Below are positions 20,793-30,570 of a stretch of DNA of 64,000 bases, in pieces. Position numbers and translations under genes: made by a program. Every line of letters starts with the position of its first letter. Within the stretch, counting starts at the first letter, position 1. Below the pieces are notes generated by a model that saw only the letters and a program-made list of their open reading frames with translations, did not search any database and was not told where the DNA came from. The stretch lies in NCBI GenBank assembly GCA_021604805.1, contig BQJR01000003.1, positions 930,001-994,000 of the forward strand. The letters run 5' to 3'. This DNA is from Planctomycetota bacterium (GTDB lineage Bacteria; Planctomycetota; B15-G4).

Positions 20793-20848
20793 GCGTGACT
20801 CATCGCCCGCGGGCGCATGCAGCGAAGCGTCGCCCCACCGCAGCGCGC

Positions 20849-21592
20849 TCAGCCCTTGGCTTGGTTCGCCACGGCAGCGGCGGCGCGCGCGGCGGCTTCG
20901 GGATCGCCGAGGTAGCGGTGCGCGTGCGGCGTGAGGTCGTCGTTGAGCTCGTAGAGCAACGGGATGCCCGTGGGGATGTTGAGGTTGAGGATGTCCTCGT
21001 CGGAGATGCCGTCGAGCAACTTCACGAGGGCGCGCAGGCTGTTGCCGTGCGCGGCGATGAGCACGCGCTTGCCTGACTTCAGCGCCGGCGCGATCTCTTC
21101 GTTCCACAGCGGCATGAAGCGCTCGACGGTGTCCTTGAGGCACTCGGAGAGCGGCAGCTGCTCGGGCGTGAGATCGCGGTAGCGCAGATCGTGGCCGGGC
21201 CAACGTTCGTCGTCGCGGGTGAGTGGCGGCGGCGGGACGTCGTAGCTGCGGCGCCAGATCTTCACTTGCTCGTCGCCATGCTCGGCGGCCGTCTCGGCCT
21301 TGTTGAGACCTTGCAGCGCGCCGTAGTGCCGCTCGTTGAGACGCCAGCGCCGCTCGATCGGCAGCCACATGCGGTCCATCTCTTCGAGCGCCAGCCAGAG
21401 CGTCTTGATCGCGCGCTTGAGCACCGAGGTGTAGACGATGTCGAAGTCGAGACCTTCGTCGCGGATCAGCTGCCCCGCGCGACGCGCCTCGCCCACGCCT
21501 TGCTCACTCAAGTCGACGTCGTGCCAACCGGTGAAACGGTTCTCCTTGTTCCATTCGGATTGACCGTGGCGCAGCAGGACGAGCGTCTTCAT
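20849..21592 (-). CDS. gpmA: 2,3-bisphosphoglycerate-dependent phosphoglycerate mutase
   Basis: A 247-residue glycolytic enzyme interconverting 3- and 2-phosphoglycerate. The phospho-histidine motif [18 protein letters not shown] starts at residue 6, followed by [15 protein letters not shown] near residue 90 and the second catalytic His in [16 protein letters not shown] near residue 184. The length and motif order match the dPGM family. It lies 32 nt downstream of the OPT transporter gene on the same strand. Confidence 0.96.
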   Translation of the reverse strand: MKTLVLLRHGQSEWNKENRFTGWHDVDLSEQGVGEARRAGQLIRDEGLDFDIVYTSVLKRAIKTLWLALEEMDRMWLPIERRWRLNERHYGALQGLNKAETAAEHGDEQVKIWRRSYDVPPPPLTRDDERWPGHDLRYRDLTPEQLPLSECLKDTVERFMPLWNEEIAPALKSGKRVLIAAHGNSLRALVKLLDGISDEDILNLNIPTGIPLLYELNDDLTPHAHRYLGDPEAAARAAAAVANQAKG

Positions 21593-21624
21593 GAAGATCC
21601 TTTCGCGAGACTTGGGTGCGACGC

Positions 21625-23562
21625 TCAGCGTGAGCGCGTGCGGTAGTTGAAGAAGATGAAGGTGAGCGTGGCGATCAGGATCGTCGCGGCGATCCCGGTG
21701 GACGCGGAGCCCGCGGGCACCCAGCTGAACGCGTCGGCAGAACCCACACTGAGCTGCTCGGTGAGGCCGACTTCACCCGGTGTCTGCATCACGAGCACCA
21801 CGCCGTAGAGCAGGTCGAGCAGAGCGTATCCGGTGATCAGACCAGCGGCCACGAGGATGCCGGCGTGCGTGGTCTTGCCCAGGCTGCGCGTGGCGGCGAA
21901 GCGCGCGAAGGCGCCCATGCCCATGCCGATGCCCATCTCGGGTGAGAGGTAGATGCCGACGGCGAAAGCGAGCGAGCTCAGGATCATGCCGCGACGCTTG
22001 CCCCAGGCCTCGATCGCCACCGCGACGACGCCGAGCGCCACGCCCGCGAGCACCGGACCCCACGGCAGTTCGGCCTCGAGGAAGAGCGTCTGCAGCACCG
22101 TGCCGAAGAAGCTCGCTTGCGGCGCGGGCAGCGCGGCGTCGCCCAAGCCGATGCCGCCGGCGCTGAGGTTGCTCTCGTGCGCCAACCACAGCGTGAGCGG
22201 CACCACGATCGAGCCGCCCAGCAGCCCCACGATCTGTCCCTTGAAGCCATCGCTCACGCGATAGCCGTTGAGCTGCAGCGTCTTGTAGTCCTGACTGCTG
22301 TCGTTGGCCGCGCAGATCGCCACGCAGGCCGCGACCACGAGTGGCACGAGGAACACGATCCCCGACATGCCCGACATGCTCAGCTGCAAGGCCGTGAGGC
22401 TCAGCACGAGCATGCCCATGAACACGGTGCCTGAAACCGGTGAGGCCGACGAGCCGACCTGCAGCGAGAGCAATCCACCGAGCCCCGACAGCAGCGACAC
22501 GAGCACGAGCGTGACGACGCCCAGCACGATCATCGCCATCGGCGGCGCACCGACCTGCAGCATCATCAAGACCAGCAGCGCCATGCCCAAACCGATCGAC
22601 AGGAACAGCATGCGTTGCGTGCCGCGCGTCTGTTCGAGCAGCGACTCGTCGAGTTCTGTGTTCGTTGCGTCGGCGTTCTTCGACGCGCTCTTGCGCCCCT
22701 CGAGCACGTAGGAGACCAGGCTGTAGACCACGGCCACCGTCATCGCGGCACCGCCCACCCAGCGGAAGGTGGTGTCGGGCATGTTCTCGGCGCGCGCGTA
22801 GCCTTTGGTGATCGCGTTCACCAAGCCGCCGCCGAAGATCAGCAGCGCCGTAGGCAGGGTGAGCAGGGCGCCGATGCCGATGTAGAGCGGCGAGAGCGGC
22901 ACAGGCAGGTCGACGTCACCTACAGCACCGCCTTCGGCGCGCTCGGCACCGCCGAACATCGGCAGCGAGAGCGTCTCCACATCGTGACGCAACCAGCGCA
23001 ACTGCTCGCCGAGGTTCACGAAGACACCGACCAGCAGGCCCGGGATCAGCGAGGTCGAGACGCGCGGGCGTTCGTCGGGGCGCGACACGGCGGTTTGGAT
23101 CAGCCGGTCGGCGGCGACAGCCTCCGGCGCGGGCAAGCGCGGATCACTGAGGAAGCGCTTCGTGGCCAGCCCGACGAACCCGAAGCCCATGAGCGAGCCC
23201 GCGATCGACGCGAGGATCAGCAGCGGCACGTCCACCGGGGGGACATCGAGACCTTGCTCGCGCGAAACGATCTGCAGGATCGGCGCCGTGAAGACCACAC
23301 CCGCAGTGACCGCCGCCCCAGCGCTGCCCGTGACCTGACCGATCGCCAGGAAGCGCTTCAACTTGGGACCGAGCAGCGAACCGAAGGCCACCCAGCCGAA
23401 GAGCACCACGAGCGGGCTCACGCCGGGCGCGATGCCAGCCTTGGCCGCCGAGTAGACGAGTGCCGCCGAGAGCACCAGCGACATGATCAGGCCCACGGCG
23501 ATGCCGAGTCCGGCGCCTCCGGGCGAGCGGGGCGTTGCGGCGTCGGGCGCGAGGTCGTTCAT
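21625..23562 (-). CDS. OPT family oligopeptide/metal-chelate transporter
   Basis: A 645-residue membrane protein with about fourteen to sixteen hydrophobic segments and little extramembrane sequence. The order of segments and the motifs [15 protein letters not shown] loop, [17 protein letters not shown] near residue 430 and [20 protein letters not shown] near residue 125 are those of the bacterial OPT family. Members import oligopeptides or metal-siderophore complexes with protons; the substrate here cannot be told. Hydrophobic segments alternate with short loops to the C-terminus, which ends in NYRTRSR. The gene starts at ATG 23562 and is followed 32 nt later by gpmA. Confidence 0.87.
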   Translation of the reverse strand: MNDLAPDAATPRSPGGAGLGIAVGLIMSLVLSAALVYSAAKAGIAPGVSPLVVLFGWVAFGSLLGPKLKRFLAIGQVTGSAGAAVTAGVVFTAPILQIVSREQGLDVPPVDVPLLILASIAGSLMGFGFVGLATKRFLSDPRLPAPEAVAADRLIQTAVSRPDERPRVSTSLIPGLLVGVFVNLGEQLRWLRHDVETLSLPMFGGAERAEGGAVGDVDLPVPLSPLYIGIGALLTLPTALLIFGGGLVNAITKGYARAENMPDTTFRWVGGAAMTVAVVYSLVSYVLEGRKSASKNADATNTELDESLLEQTRGTQRMLFLSIGLGMALLVLMMLQVGAPPMAMIVLGVVTLVLVSLLSGLGGLLSLQVGSSASPVSGTVFMGMLVLSLTALQLSMSGMSGIVFLVPLVVAACVAICAANDSSQDYKTLQLNGYRVSDGFKGQIVGLLGGSIVVPLTLWLAHESNLSAGGIGLGDAALPAPQASFFGTVLQTLFLEAELPWGPVLAGVALGVVAVAIEAWGKRRGMILSSLAFAVGIYLSPEMGIGMGMGAFARFAATRSLGKTTHAGILVAAGLITGYALLDLLYGVVLVMQTPGEVGLTEQLSVGSADAFSWVPAGSASTGIAATILIATLTFIFFNYRTRSR

Positions 23563-23641
23563 GGCGAGGGCCTCCGGAGCGGGCCCGCCACTTTAACGAC
23601 CACCTCCGCGCGACACGATGGCGCGAAGCGACTCGGCGCGC

Positions 23642-24517
23642 TCAGCTCAGCACGCGCAGCGCTCCGGGCAGCACGTTCAGTGTCCAGGGCGGCGACGCGG
23701 CGATCTCGCCGTCGACATTCGTGGGGAGACGATCGGTGGTTTCGAGCTCCACGCGCCGAGCCTGGCAGCGCACGACGCCGTCGGCCTGGAATCCTCGGCC
23801 ACGCCGGACACGCGCGAGGTCGCGCAGCAAATGCCAACGTGAGCGCGCGGGGACGAGCAAGACATCGAGCAGGCCGTCGTCGAGACGTGCCTCCGGGATC
23901 AGTCGCAGACCTGCGCCCGTGTGCTGCGTGTTGGCGAGGTACACAAAGGACCAGTGCCCTTCGTGCCGCACCCCGTCGACATGAATCACCGCGGGGCGCG
24001 GGCGATGACGCGTGATCGCCAGCGCCGCAGCGAGGTCGTAACGCCGCGCGCCCACCCAACGCATCGACTCAGCGAGCATGCCCACTTCGGCCGTGAGCGC
24101 CCAACCCACGATGTTGAAGCTGTAGCGACACTCGCCTGCGTGATCGATCTGTGTCACGTCGAGCAGACGGGCCGTGCCGCCGCGCAAGACCTCCGCGGCG
24201 CGCTGCGGCGCGAGCAGGTCGAGGTCGCGCGCCAGCGAGTTGCCTGAGCCGGCAGGCAAGAGTCCCAAGGTGGGGCGACGCTCTGCGGGCCGTTGCATGA
24301 GCCCTTGCACGACTTCGTGGATCGTGCCGTCGCCACCGGCAGCGACGACGAGGGACTCGTCAGATTGCGCTGCCCAGCGCGTGGCGTCGCCCGGCGCCAG
24401 GGTCCAGCGCACGTCGGGCACGGGCGCGTCACCCGCAACGGGCCAGCTGCGCAAGAACTCCTGCACACGAGCTCGCGCCGCGCCGCGTCCACCGTGCGGA
24501 TTGGCGATCACCAACAT
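23642..24517 (-). CDS. Diacylglycerol kinase catalytic-domain (YegS/BmrU-like) lipid kinase
   Basis: A 291-residue protein starting with MLVIANPHGGRGAARARVQE, the first strand of the DAGK catalytic fold, then VVAAGGDGTIHEVVQGLMQ near residue 80 and GLLPAGSGNSLARDLDL near residue 105. The C-terminal beta-sandwich contains RLIPEARLDDGLLDVLLV. This is the DagK/YegS/sphingosine-kinase-like family, phosphorylating lipid or lipid-linked substrates with ATP at the inner membrane. The ATG has CGGAG 8 nt upstream. A hairpin lies between it and the LPP20 gene. Confidence 0.9.
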   Translation of the reverse strand: MLVIANPHGGRGAARARVQEFLRSWPVAGDAPVPDVRWTLAPGDATRWAAQSDESLVVAAGGDGTIHEVVQGLMQRPAERRPTLGLLPAGSGNSLARDLDLLAPQRAAEVLRGGTARLLDVTQIDHAGECRYSFNIVGWALTAEVGMLAESMRWVGARRYDLAAALAITRHRPRPAVIHVDGVRHEGHWSFVYLANTQHTGAGLRLIPEARLDDGLLDVLLVPARSRWHLLRDLARVRRGRGFQADGVVRCQARRVELETTDRLPTNVDGEIAASPPWTLNVLPGALRVLS

Positions 24518-24538
24518 GCAGTGCTCCGAGACACGCGA

Positions 24539-24574
24539 GAAGCCCGGCCGGAGAGAACTCCCCGACCGGGCTTC
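24539..24574 (-). terminator. Terminator-like hairpin downstream of the LPP20 gene
   Basis: GAAGCCCGG and CCGGGCTTC form a 9-bp stem, extended by CGG/CCG after one mismatch, with a 10-12-nt loop. It sits about 50 nt past the LPP20 stop in the direction of transcription and just before the lipid-kinase start. A TAGACT hexamer at 24577-24582 lies immediately upstream, so the hairpin could alternatively be in the leader of the lipid-kinase mRNA. Confidence 0.55.
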
Positions 24575-24622
24575 GAAGTCTACCGGAGGCGCGCGCGCCT
24601 CAGGCTTCGAGGGGCTCCGCGA

Positions 24623-25267
24623 TCAACCTTCGCCGTTGAGCAGCGCAGCCTCGAGATCAGCGGCATCCATGTTGCGCAGCTTGTCGAGCTGTGCGTCCAT
24701 CTCGCCCTGGAACTCTTCCATGTTGGCCTTGATGCGACGGCGCGTGGCTTCGCGATCGAAGGTGCCCGACATCTTGGCCTTGTAGGAGTTGATCACGTCG
24801 TCGAGATCCACGCGCATGAGCACGTAGTACTCGTTGGAGATCGGGTCGCGGTAAGCCTGCTCCTGCCTGGAGCCGACCAACATCTCCTGCGTGACCTGGC
24901 GCGAGATGTCTTGGTAGTACTCGGTCGACGACGCGCTGTCCATGTCATAGAAGTCGCGGTTCGTGTCCATGTAGCTGACGACCATGCTCTGCACGAGCAC
25001 GCCCATCGTGGCGGCCAACTCCTGACGCGCGCGAGCCATGGCCATGCTGCGGCGAGCGCTGCGGTTCGGGTTGTCAGCCGCGCTGCCCACGGCGTAGATC
25101 ACCACGTTGTTGCCTTCGTCGACGAGGCTCTGCGGCTGGTCGATCCAGATCGGGGAGTTCGGGGACTCGGGCTCGCTCGAGGCCGGCGCGCTGCTGCAAC
25201 CGACGGCGAGGACGGCGGCGGCGAAGGCTCCGGCCACCATGCGGAGGGTGCTGGGGATGGTGATCAT
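24623..25267 (-). CDS. LPP20 family lipoprotein
   Basis: A 214-residue lipoprotein: the signal segment ends in VLAVGCSSAPASS, with the lipobox Cys near residue 24. Residues about 45-180 show the LPP20 fold with IYAVGSAADNPNRSARRSM, MARARQELAATMGVLVQS and YRDPISNEYYVLMRVDLDDV. The C-terminus is charged and probably helical. LPP20 proteins are surface or periplasmic lipoproteins of unknown molecular function, sometimes linked to flagella or biofilms. The start has CTGGAG 9 nt upstream. It is divergent from a second LPP20-like gene at 25568. Confidence 0.86.
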   Translation of the reverse strand: MITIPSTLRMVAGAFAAAVLAVGCSSAPASSEPESPNSPIWIDQPQSLVDEGNNVVIYAVGSAADNPNRSARRSMAMARARQELAATMGVLVQSMVVSYMDTNRDFYDMDSASSTEYYQDISRQVTQEMLVGSRQEQAYRDPISNEYYVLMRVDLDDVINSYKAKMSGTFDREATRRRIKANMEEFQGEMDAQLDKLRNMDAADLEAALLNGEG

Positions 25268-25567
25268 GGCGTTCTCCAGGGTGAGACTTCGGGGAAGAGT
25301 CTCGGAAGGTTCGGGGCTTCGCTCAACAGCGGCCTGTTGTGCAACGGGCCGGCCACTGAGTGTGACCGACCCGCAAGTCGCGCCCAAGGGGGCAGTCGTT
25401 GGAGGGCGCACGCGGCCGTGGGCACTTTCTGTCCGAGAGCTCCACGCGGACTGCGGCCGCAGCGCGATCCGGCGCCAGAATCGATGTCGAGGCGCCCCCA
25501 AGCGCTTCCCCCGCCCTTTCCCCTCGGCCGTCGACTTGCCAGGATCGGACCTCCCCGGGAGCTCAGG
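25268..25567. promoter_or_regulatory. 300-base divergent region between two LPP20-type genes
   Basis: No gene fits here. Near the minus-strand start, GAGACTTCGGGGAAGAGTCTC at 25281-25301 can form a small stem-loop (CTTC/GAAG and GAGA/TCTC) in the leader of the LPP20 gene. No convincing promoter hexamers were found for the plus-strand gene; the closest is a TTGCCA at 25540. Confidence 0.3.
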
Positions 25568-27091
25568 ATGACCGTGAGACACGTCGCCCACCTTTTGATT
25601 GTCGCCGCTGCCACGCTGCCCGCAGGCTGCGGCCTCCTCGGTGGCGACGCCGCCCCGGCCGCCCCACCCGCCTGGCTCGCTCAACCCGCACAACACCCCG
25701 CCTGCGACGACGCGCTGCTCTGCGGAGTCGGCACCAGTCAGCTCCGCGGGACAGCCGCCATCGAGCAAGCACGCCGCGGTGGCCTGCAGCAGATCTCCGC
25801 CTCCATCCTGGTGGACGTGCAATCCGAGATCGTGGCAGCCACGCGCAGCGTGCTCGAGAACGGCGAGGCCCAGTGGACCGAGGACCTCGCCGAGAACATC
25901 ACACTGCGCAGCGACTCCGAGCTGCCCGCCGCGCGCGTGATCGAGACCTACGAGAACCCGGTGAACGGCGACACGGCAGTGCTGGTCGGCGTGCCGCGGC
26001 TCGCCTTGGTGGACAAGTGGTTGCCCGAACTGGAGAGCGCGGTCGGGCAGGCCGACGAGCTCGTGCGTCAAGCCACGGCCGCAGGCGACACCGACCCCAT
26101 CCAAGCACTCACGATGCTCACCGAAGCGCAGCGCACCGTGAACTCCGTATGGGTGCTCGCCAACAAGCTGCGCGTCGTGGCGAACCGAACCTCGGCGTCG
26201 GGGCGCATCGCGGGGCCGTTCAACCGCACCTCGTCTCTCGTCGGCAGTCTCGCCAGTGAGATCACACGCCACGCGAGCTCGATGCGACTCACGATCGTGT
26301 CGGGCGACGGTCAGCGCGGTCGCATCCGCGGTCACCTGCCCGCGCCGCTGCTCGTGGAAGCCACACTGCGCAACGCCGAGGGCGAATGGCGGCCGCTGGC
26401 GGGGCTCCCGCTGGCCTTCCACGCGGCCCCGGGGCAACTCGAGGTCCAACCCGCCGGAGGCACGACCGGCCCCGACGGCCGCCTGCGCGTGCTGGCGAGT
26501 GCGCTGCGACGCGTTCCCGGCGCTCGCTCCGCGGTGCGCGTCGCGCCCGACTTCGGCGCTGACTCCGCGCTCGTCGGCTTGCCCGAAGTCACCTTCCGCT
26601 ACACGCTGCCCAACGCCGCCGACACGCGCATCTTGCTCGTCGCGGAGGCAACCCTCGACAGCGCCGCCGTGCCAGGAGACGACTTGCTCAGCTCGCTCGC
26701 CGGACACCTCGGCGCCGCCGGCTTCGACGTGCAGACCTACTCGCCCGGCGACACCCGCAACGCGCAACTGATGCGCGCTCCCGCCACCGAACTGGCGAGC
26801 ATGGTCGGCCGCGACATCGACTACGTGCTGCGCGCCTCGGGGCACATCACGCCTTCGAGCGATTCAGGCGGCTTGCACTGGTTCACCGCCCTCGGCGAGT
26901 TCGAAGCCATCGGCCTCGACGACGCCTCGGTGTTCCCGCTCGCCACGCCCACCGTGAAAGGTGCCCACACGAACGCCAGCGTGGAAGGTGCACGCCGCGT
27001 GCTGCTGCGCGAGCTGCTGCCCGTCATGCGACAGACGCTCGACGAACAGTTCATCGTCGACTTCATCGAGCACACGCCGACTTCGCCCTGA
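25568..27091 (+). CDS. LPP20-like lipoprotein with extended C-terminal region
   Basis: A 507-residue protein with a lipoprotein signal (IVAAATLPAGCGLLG, Cys near residue 20). Residues about 40-170 resemble the LPP20 domain: LCGVGTSQLRGTAAIEQARR followed by GLQQISASILVDVQSEIVAA and VNGDTAVLVGVPRLALVDKW. Residues about 255-345 look like a beta-sandwich (LVEATLRNAEGEWRPLAGLP, TTGPDGRLRVLASAL). Residues about 355-500 begin ILLVAEATLDSAAVPGDDLL and are not assigned. The ATG at 25568 gives a perfect signal peptide; the frame is open far upstream but has no plausible start there. Function unknown; the divergent LPP20 gene suggests a shared pathway. Confidence 0.82.
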   Translation: MTVRHVAHLLIVAAATLPAGCGLLGGDAAPAAPPAWLAQPAQHPACDDALLCGVGTSQLRGTAAIEQARRGGLQQISASILVDVQSEIVAATRSVLENGEAQWTEDLAENITLRSDSELPAARVIETYENPVNGDTAVLVGVPRLALVDKWLPELESAVGQADELVRQATAAGDTDPIQALTMLTEAQRTVNSVWVLANKLRVVANRTSASGRIAGPFNRTSSLVGSLASEITRHASSMRLTIVSGDGQRGRIRGHLPAPLLVEATLRNAEGEWRPLAGLPLAFHAAPGQLEVQPAGGTTGPDGRLRVLASALRRVPGARSAVRVAPDFGADSALVGLPEVTFRYTLPNAADTRILLVAEATLDSAAVPGDDLLSSLAGHLGAAGFDVQTYSPGDTRNAQLMRAPATELASMVGRDIDYVLRASGHITPSSDSGGLHWFTALGEFEAIGLDDASVFPLATPTVKGAHTNASVEGARRVLLRELLPVMRQTLDEQFIVDFIEHTPTSP

Positions 27092-27116
27092 CACGTCCCC
27101 CACCGCGCACCACACC

Positions 27117-27779
27117 ATGACCACGCACCGCTTCGTCCCCTGGACCGACTGGCACGATCCGGGCCAACCCGCCGCCGACGCCGCGCGCGACTTCCACGAC
27201 CTGATGAAGCGCCGCCGTTCCGTGCGCGAGTTCTCCGACAAGCCCGTGAGCCTGGAGACCATCGAGTGGATCGTGCGCGCGGCGGGCACCGCACCCAGCG
27301 GCGCGAACAAACAGCCGTGGCGCTTCGTGTGTGTGAGCAACCCCGCCACCAAGCGCGCCATCCGTGTGGCGGCCGAAGAAGAAGAACGCGCCTTCTACGC
27401 CGAGCGCGCCAACGAAGAGTGGCTCGCGGATCTCGCGCCGCTCGGCACCGATCCCGACAAATCCTTCCTCGAGGTCGCGCCCTGGTTGATCGTGGTGTTC
27501 AAGCTGATCCGGCAAGACGGCGGCGGTCAGGTGTACTACCCCACCGAGTCGGTCGGCTTGGCCTCGGGCTTGCTGTTGGCGGCGGCGCACCACGCAGGGC
27601 TCGTCACCTTGACGCACACCCCGAGCCCGATGAACTTCCTGGGCAAGGTGCTCGAGCGCCCCGAACACGAGCGCGCCTTCCTGCTGATCCCCGTGGGCTA
27701 CCCCGCCGACGCGTGTGAAGTGCCGGAGATCGCGTTGCAGCGCAAGCCACTCAGCGAGGTGATGGTCGTCGAGAGCTGA
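27117..27779 (+). CDS. Nitroreductase-family flavoprotein resembling iodotyrosine deiodinase
   Basis: A 220-residue FMN protein. The FMN-binding motif KRRRSVREFSDKPVSLETI is at residues 31-50, followed by AAGTAPSGANKQPWRFVCVS. It matches animal iodotyrosine deiodinase almost motif for motif: the active-site lid contains EEEERAFYAERANEEWLADL and then DKSFLEVAP, placing Glu, Tyr and Lys at the positions that bind the halotyrosine zwitterion in the animal enzyme. HHAGLVTLTHTPSPMNFLG and the end KPLSEVMVV also fit. Bacterial homologues dehalogenate iodo- or bromotyrosine. It follows the LPP20-like gene by 25 nt and could be cotranscribed. Activity is inferred from motifs. Confidence 0.88.
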   Translation: MTTHRFVPWTDWHDPGQPAADAARDFHDLMKRRRSVREFSDKPVSLETIEWIVRAAGTAPSGANKQPWRFVCVSNPATKRAIRVAAEEEERAFYAERANEEWLADLAPLGTDPDKSFLEVAPWLIVVFKLIRQDGGGQVYYPTESVGLASGLLLAAAHHAGLVTLTHTPSPMNFLGKVLERPEHERAFLLIPVGYPADACEVPEIALQRKPLSEVMVVES

Positions 27780-27786
27780 GCGCGGC

Positions 27787-29076
27787 TCAGTCGCCGGCGG
27801 AGAGTTCGCGCGGGGAGTTGTCGATCTCGTCGAGTGCGGACGGCTCTTGCGAGTTGGTCGTCCCACCGCCGAGCTCCACGAGCTTGCGCGCCTGCGGCCG
27901 CACCTTGCGCTCGAAGCTGCCGACCGCCTGGTTGTAAGCCTTGAGCGACGAGTCGATGCCCTTGCCGATCTTCACCAGATGGTCGGAGAAGGCCCGCACG
28001 CGCTTGGAGTACTCGGCGGCGGCGTCGCCGATGAGCTGCGCGTTCTCCGAGAGTCGCACCTGACTCCAGTAGAGGCTCACGGTCTTGAGCAGCGCCATGA
28101 GCGTGACCGGCGTGGCCAGCAGGATGCCCTTGTCGAGCGCCTCCTCGAGCAGGTTCGGGTTCGACTCGAAGGCAGCGGCGAGCATCGGCTCGGCGGGCAC
28201 GAAGAGCACCGTGAAGTCGATGCGCCCCTCGATGGCCGCGGCGTAGTCCTTGCGACCGAGATCGTTGACGAAGCCGCGCAGCGCCGTGGCGTGGTTCTTG
28301 AGGAAGCGTTCACGATCGGCGGGATCGCTGGCTTCCATTGCCGAGGCGTAGGCGTCGAGCGGGACCTTGGAGTCGATCGGGATGCGACCGTTCTCGGGCA
28401 ACATCACGATCATGTCGGGGCGCAGGCCCTGCGAGTCTTGCGTCTGCTCGGTGAAGTTGCAGTGCTCGACCATGCCAGCCATCTCGACCAGCCTGCGCAG
28501 CACGATCTCGCCCCAACGCCCACGCACCTGACTCGAACCGCGCAGCGCCTGCTCGAGCGCTTGGCTTCGATCGCCGAGCATGGTCGCCGTGAGTTTGAGT
28601 TCGCTCAGGTGCGTTTCGAGGGATCCGTAGGCTCGCTCGCGTTTGCTCTCGAGCTCTTGTTGGAAGGTCTGCAACTTGCCGAGCGAATCACCCAGCGGTT
28701 TGAGCAGCGCTTGGATGGCCTCCTTGCGCTTCTCGAGTTCGGCTGAGCCTTGCTGTTCGCTCTTGCCGAGCCGTTCTTGGGCCAGCTTGAGGAAGCGTTC
28801 GCTGGCCGTGTCGAGCGCCTTGCCGGCCAGCGCGTCGAAACTGTTCTGTGCTTCCGCGGACGCCTCCTCGCGTGCCGTCCGCCGCGCAGTCTCCGCGACC
28901 AACTCGCGCTGCGCAGCTTCGGCGGCGCCACGGAACTGCTCGGCGTTGGCCTCGGCTTCGCGAAGGCCGACCTGCAGCTGTTCCTCTCGGCGACGCGCCT
29001 GCGCGCGCATCCACAACGCGCCAGCGAGCGCTCCGAAGAGCGCGGCGAGCAGTGCGGGCAACAGCCAGTCGGGCAT
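27787..29076 (-). CDS. rmuC: DNA recombination protein RmuC
   Basis: A 429-residue protein with an N-terminal membrane helix (DWLLPALLAALFGALAGALW, residues 3-22), a coiled coil over residues about 25-160, and the RmuC nuclease-like domain: RGRWGEIVLRRLVEMAGMVE near residue 185, LRPDMIVMLPENGRIPIDSK near 223, and AEPMLAAAFESNPNLLEEAL near 295. RmuC restrains genome rearrangements at inverted repeats in E. coli; the biochemical activity is thought to be nucleolytic. It is convergent with the preceding gene, 7 nt away. Confidence 0.93.
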   Translation of the reverse strand: MPDWLLPALLAALFGALAGALWMRAQARRREEQLQVGLREAEANAEQFRGAAEAAQRELVAETARRTAREEASAEAQNSFDALAGKALDTASERFLKLAQERLGKSEQQGSAELEKRKEAIQALLKPLGDSLGKLQTFQQELESKRERAYGSLETHLSELKLTATMLGDRSQALEQALRGSSQVRGRWGEIVLRRLVEMAGMVEHCNFTEQTQDSQGLRPDMIVMLPENGRIPIDSKVPLDAYASAMEASDPADRERFLKNHATALRGFVNDLGRKDYAAAIEGRIDFTVLFVPAEPMLAAAFESNPNLLEEALDKGILLATPVTLMALLKTVSLYWSQVRLSENAQLIGDAAAEYSKRVRAFSDHLVKIGKGIDSSLKAYNQAVGSFERKVRPQARKLVELGGGTTNSQEPSALDEIDNSPRELSAGD

Positions 29077-29139
29077 GGGACGTCCCCTCGTCGTGAGCGA
29101 TGAGTTCCGAGGATACGGCGCCGCGCGAGGCGGGTCGAG

Positions 29140-30381
29140 CTAACCCGCGCTCGCCGTTTCCACCGGCACGCCGCGGCGTCGTCGCCCGACGACGAGGCCA
29201 GCGCCGAGCATCAACACAGCCGAGAGCACGAACAGGATCTCGAGGCCCAAGCCCGCCGCCAACACGCCCGCGCACAGCGGCGCCAGCGCGCGCGCCAGGA
29301 TCACCGACGAGAACGTCACCCCATAGGCACCGCCGCGCTGGGTGACGCTGCTGTGCTTGGCGGCCGCAGCGAAAGCCGCCGGCACGTGCGCCGCCACGAA
29401 GAAGCCCGCGCCGAAGCGCAAGGCCAGGAAAGCCGAGTAGTCGTCGACGAAGAGCGGCAGGAGTTGGAAGGCTGCTGCGCCGACCGCGCACAGCGTGAAC
29501 AACTTCCGATGCCCGAGACGGTCGCCCACGCTGCCCCACACGGGCGCGCCCACGAGCAGCGCCAAGGTGAACACGGCGAAAGCGTCGCCGGTGGCGGACT
29601 TCACGGCGCTGGGATCGATGCCGGGGAGCGTCTCCACCCAGAGCCCGACGTTGGGTTCCACGAGCGCGCCGCCGAAGCGCACGGCGAAAACCGCGAACAG
29701 GATCCCGCGCAAGGCGGGCGAGCGCAGGAAGCCGGCGATGTCGCGCACCACGCCGCGCAACATCTCGCCCGGCGACACCGAACCGCGTTGACGCGCCTCG
29801 CCCCCGCCGAAGGCCTGCGGTTCGCGCACGAGCACACTCGTGAGCAACGCGGCCAGCAAGCTCGCGCCCGCGCAGGCCCAGAACACGCTTCGCATCCCCT
29901 GAGCCGACGCCAGGCGCCCACCGAGCCAGGGCCCCATCGCGCCGCCCGCCATGGTGGCGGTCTGCAACCACGAGGTCACGCGCGCTTGTCGGTTCTCGGG
30001 CGTGGCCACCGAGACCAGCGTCATCGCCGGCGCGATGAATCCCGAGAAGACGCCCTGACAGAGTCGCAGCGCGAGCAACCACCACACCGAGTTCACGCTG
30101 CCCATCAACCCGACGAAGACCACGATCGCGAGGTTCGCGCGCAGCATCATCGGCTTGCGACCGAGCCGGTCGCCGAGCGCGCCCCAAACCGGGCCCATGA
30201 ACGCTGCGGTGAGCGGCGCGGCCGCCACGAGCACGCCGTTCCAGATGCGCACCGAGGCTTCGTCGTGGATGCCGAGGTCGCGCAGGTAGAACGGGAACAG
30301 CGGCAGGAAGCACATCATCCCCGCCGAGGTGATGAAGTTGTTGAGCCAGACGGCGCCGACGTTGCGCTGCCAAGGACTCAC
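29140..30381 (-). CDS. MFS efflux transporter
   Basis: A 413-residue protein with twelve predicted helices. The loop motif A GPVWGALGDRLGRKPMMLRA lies near residue 65 and a second copy, APVWGSVGDRLGHRKLF, near residue 280, as expected for the two halves of an MFS protein. The sequence is closest in style to the multidrug-efflux DHA1 group, but no substrate can be named. A TAGACT hexamer at 30414-30419 sits 33 nt upstream of the ATG and may be its -10 element. Confidence 0.87.
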   Translation of the reverse strand: MSPWQRNVGAVWLNNFITSAGMMCFLPLFPFYLRDLGIHDEASVRIWNGVLVAAAPLTAAFMGPVWGALGDRLGRKPMMLRANLAIVVFVGLMGSVNSVWWLLALRLCQGVFSGFIAPAMTLVSVATPENRQARVTSWLQTATMAGGAMGPWLGGRLASAQGMRSVFWACAGASLLAALLTSVLVREPQAFGGGEARQRGSVSPGEMLRGVVRDIAGFLRSPALRGILFAVFAVRFGGALVEPNVGLWVETLPGIDPSAVKSATGDAFAVFTLALLVGAPVWGSVGDRLGHRKLFTLCAVGAAAFQLLPLFVDDYSAFLALRFGAGFFVAAHVPAAFAAAAKHSSVTQRGGAYGVTFSSVILARALAPLCAGVLAAGLGLEILFVLSAVLMLGAGLVVGRRRRGVPVETASAG

Positions 30382-30478
30382 CAGACTCGCTCCGCGCTCG
30401 GGGGAAACCGATCAGTCTAGCGCTCCACCCCGCGGAACCCACCGCTGGCCTGAAAGCCGACGCTCCCGAGAATTGAAC

Positions 30479-30513
30479 GGAGGCGCGCTCCGCATCTCGC
30501 GGGGCGCGCCTCC
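30479..30513 (-). terminator. Terminator-like hairpin downstream of the large secreted protein gene
   Basis: GGAGGCGCGC and GCGCGCCTCC form a perfect 10-bp stem that continues through TCCG/CGGG (one T:G pair) to a 7-nt loop. It lies about 58 nt past the stop at 30571, in the direction of transcription, before the MFS promoter region. No T-run follows. Confidence 0.6.
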
Positions 30514-30570
30514 GGGAGCCACCGTGATCGTGCTCAGCGCACTCGGCGCCGCGCAGGACTCACGCTGCGA

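Noticed and set aside
24293..25567. N-terminal extension of the second LPP20-like gene back to 24293
   Set aside because: The ATG at 25568 gives a proper lipoprotein signal; upstream residues are antisense to the first LPP20 gene.
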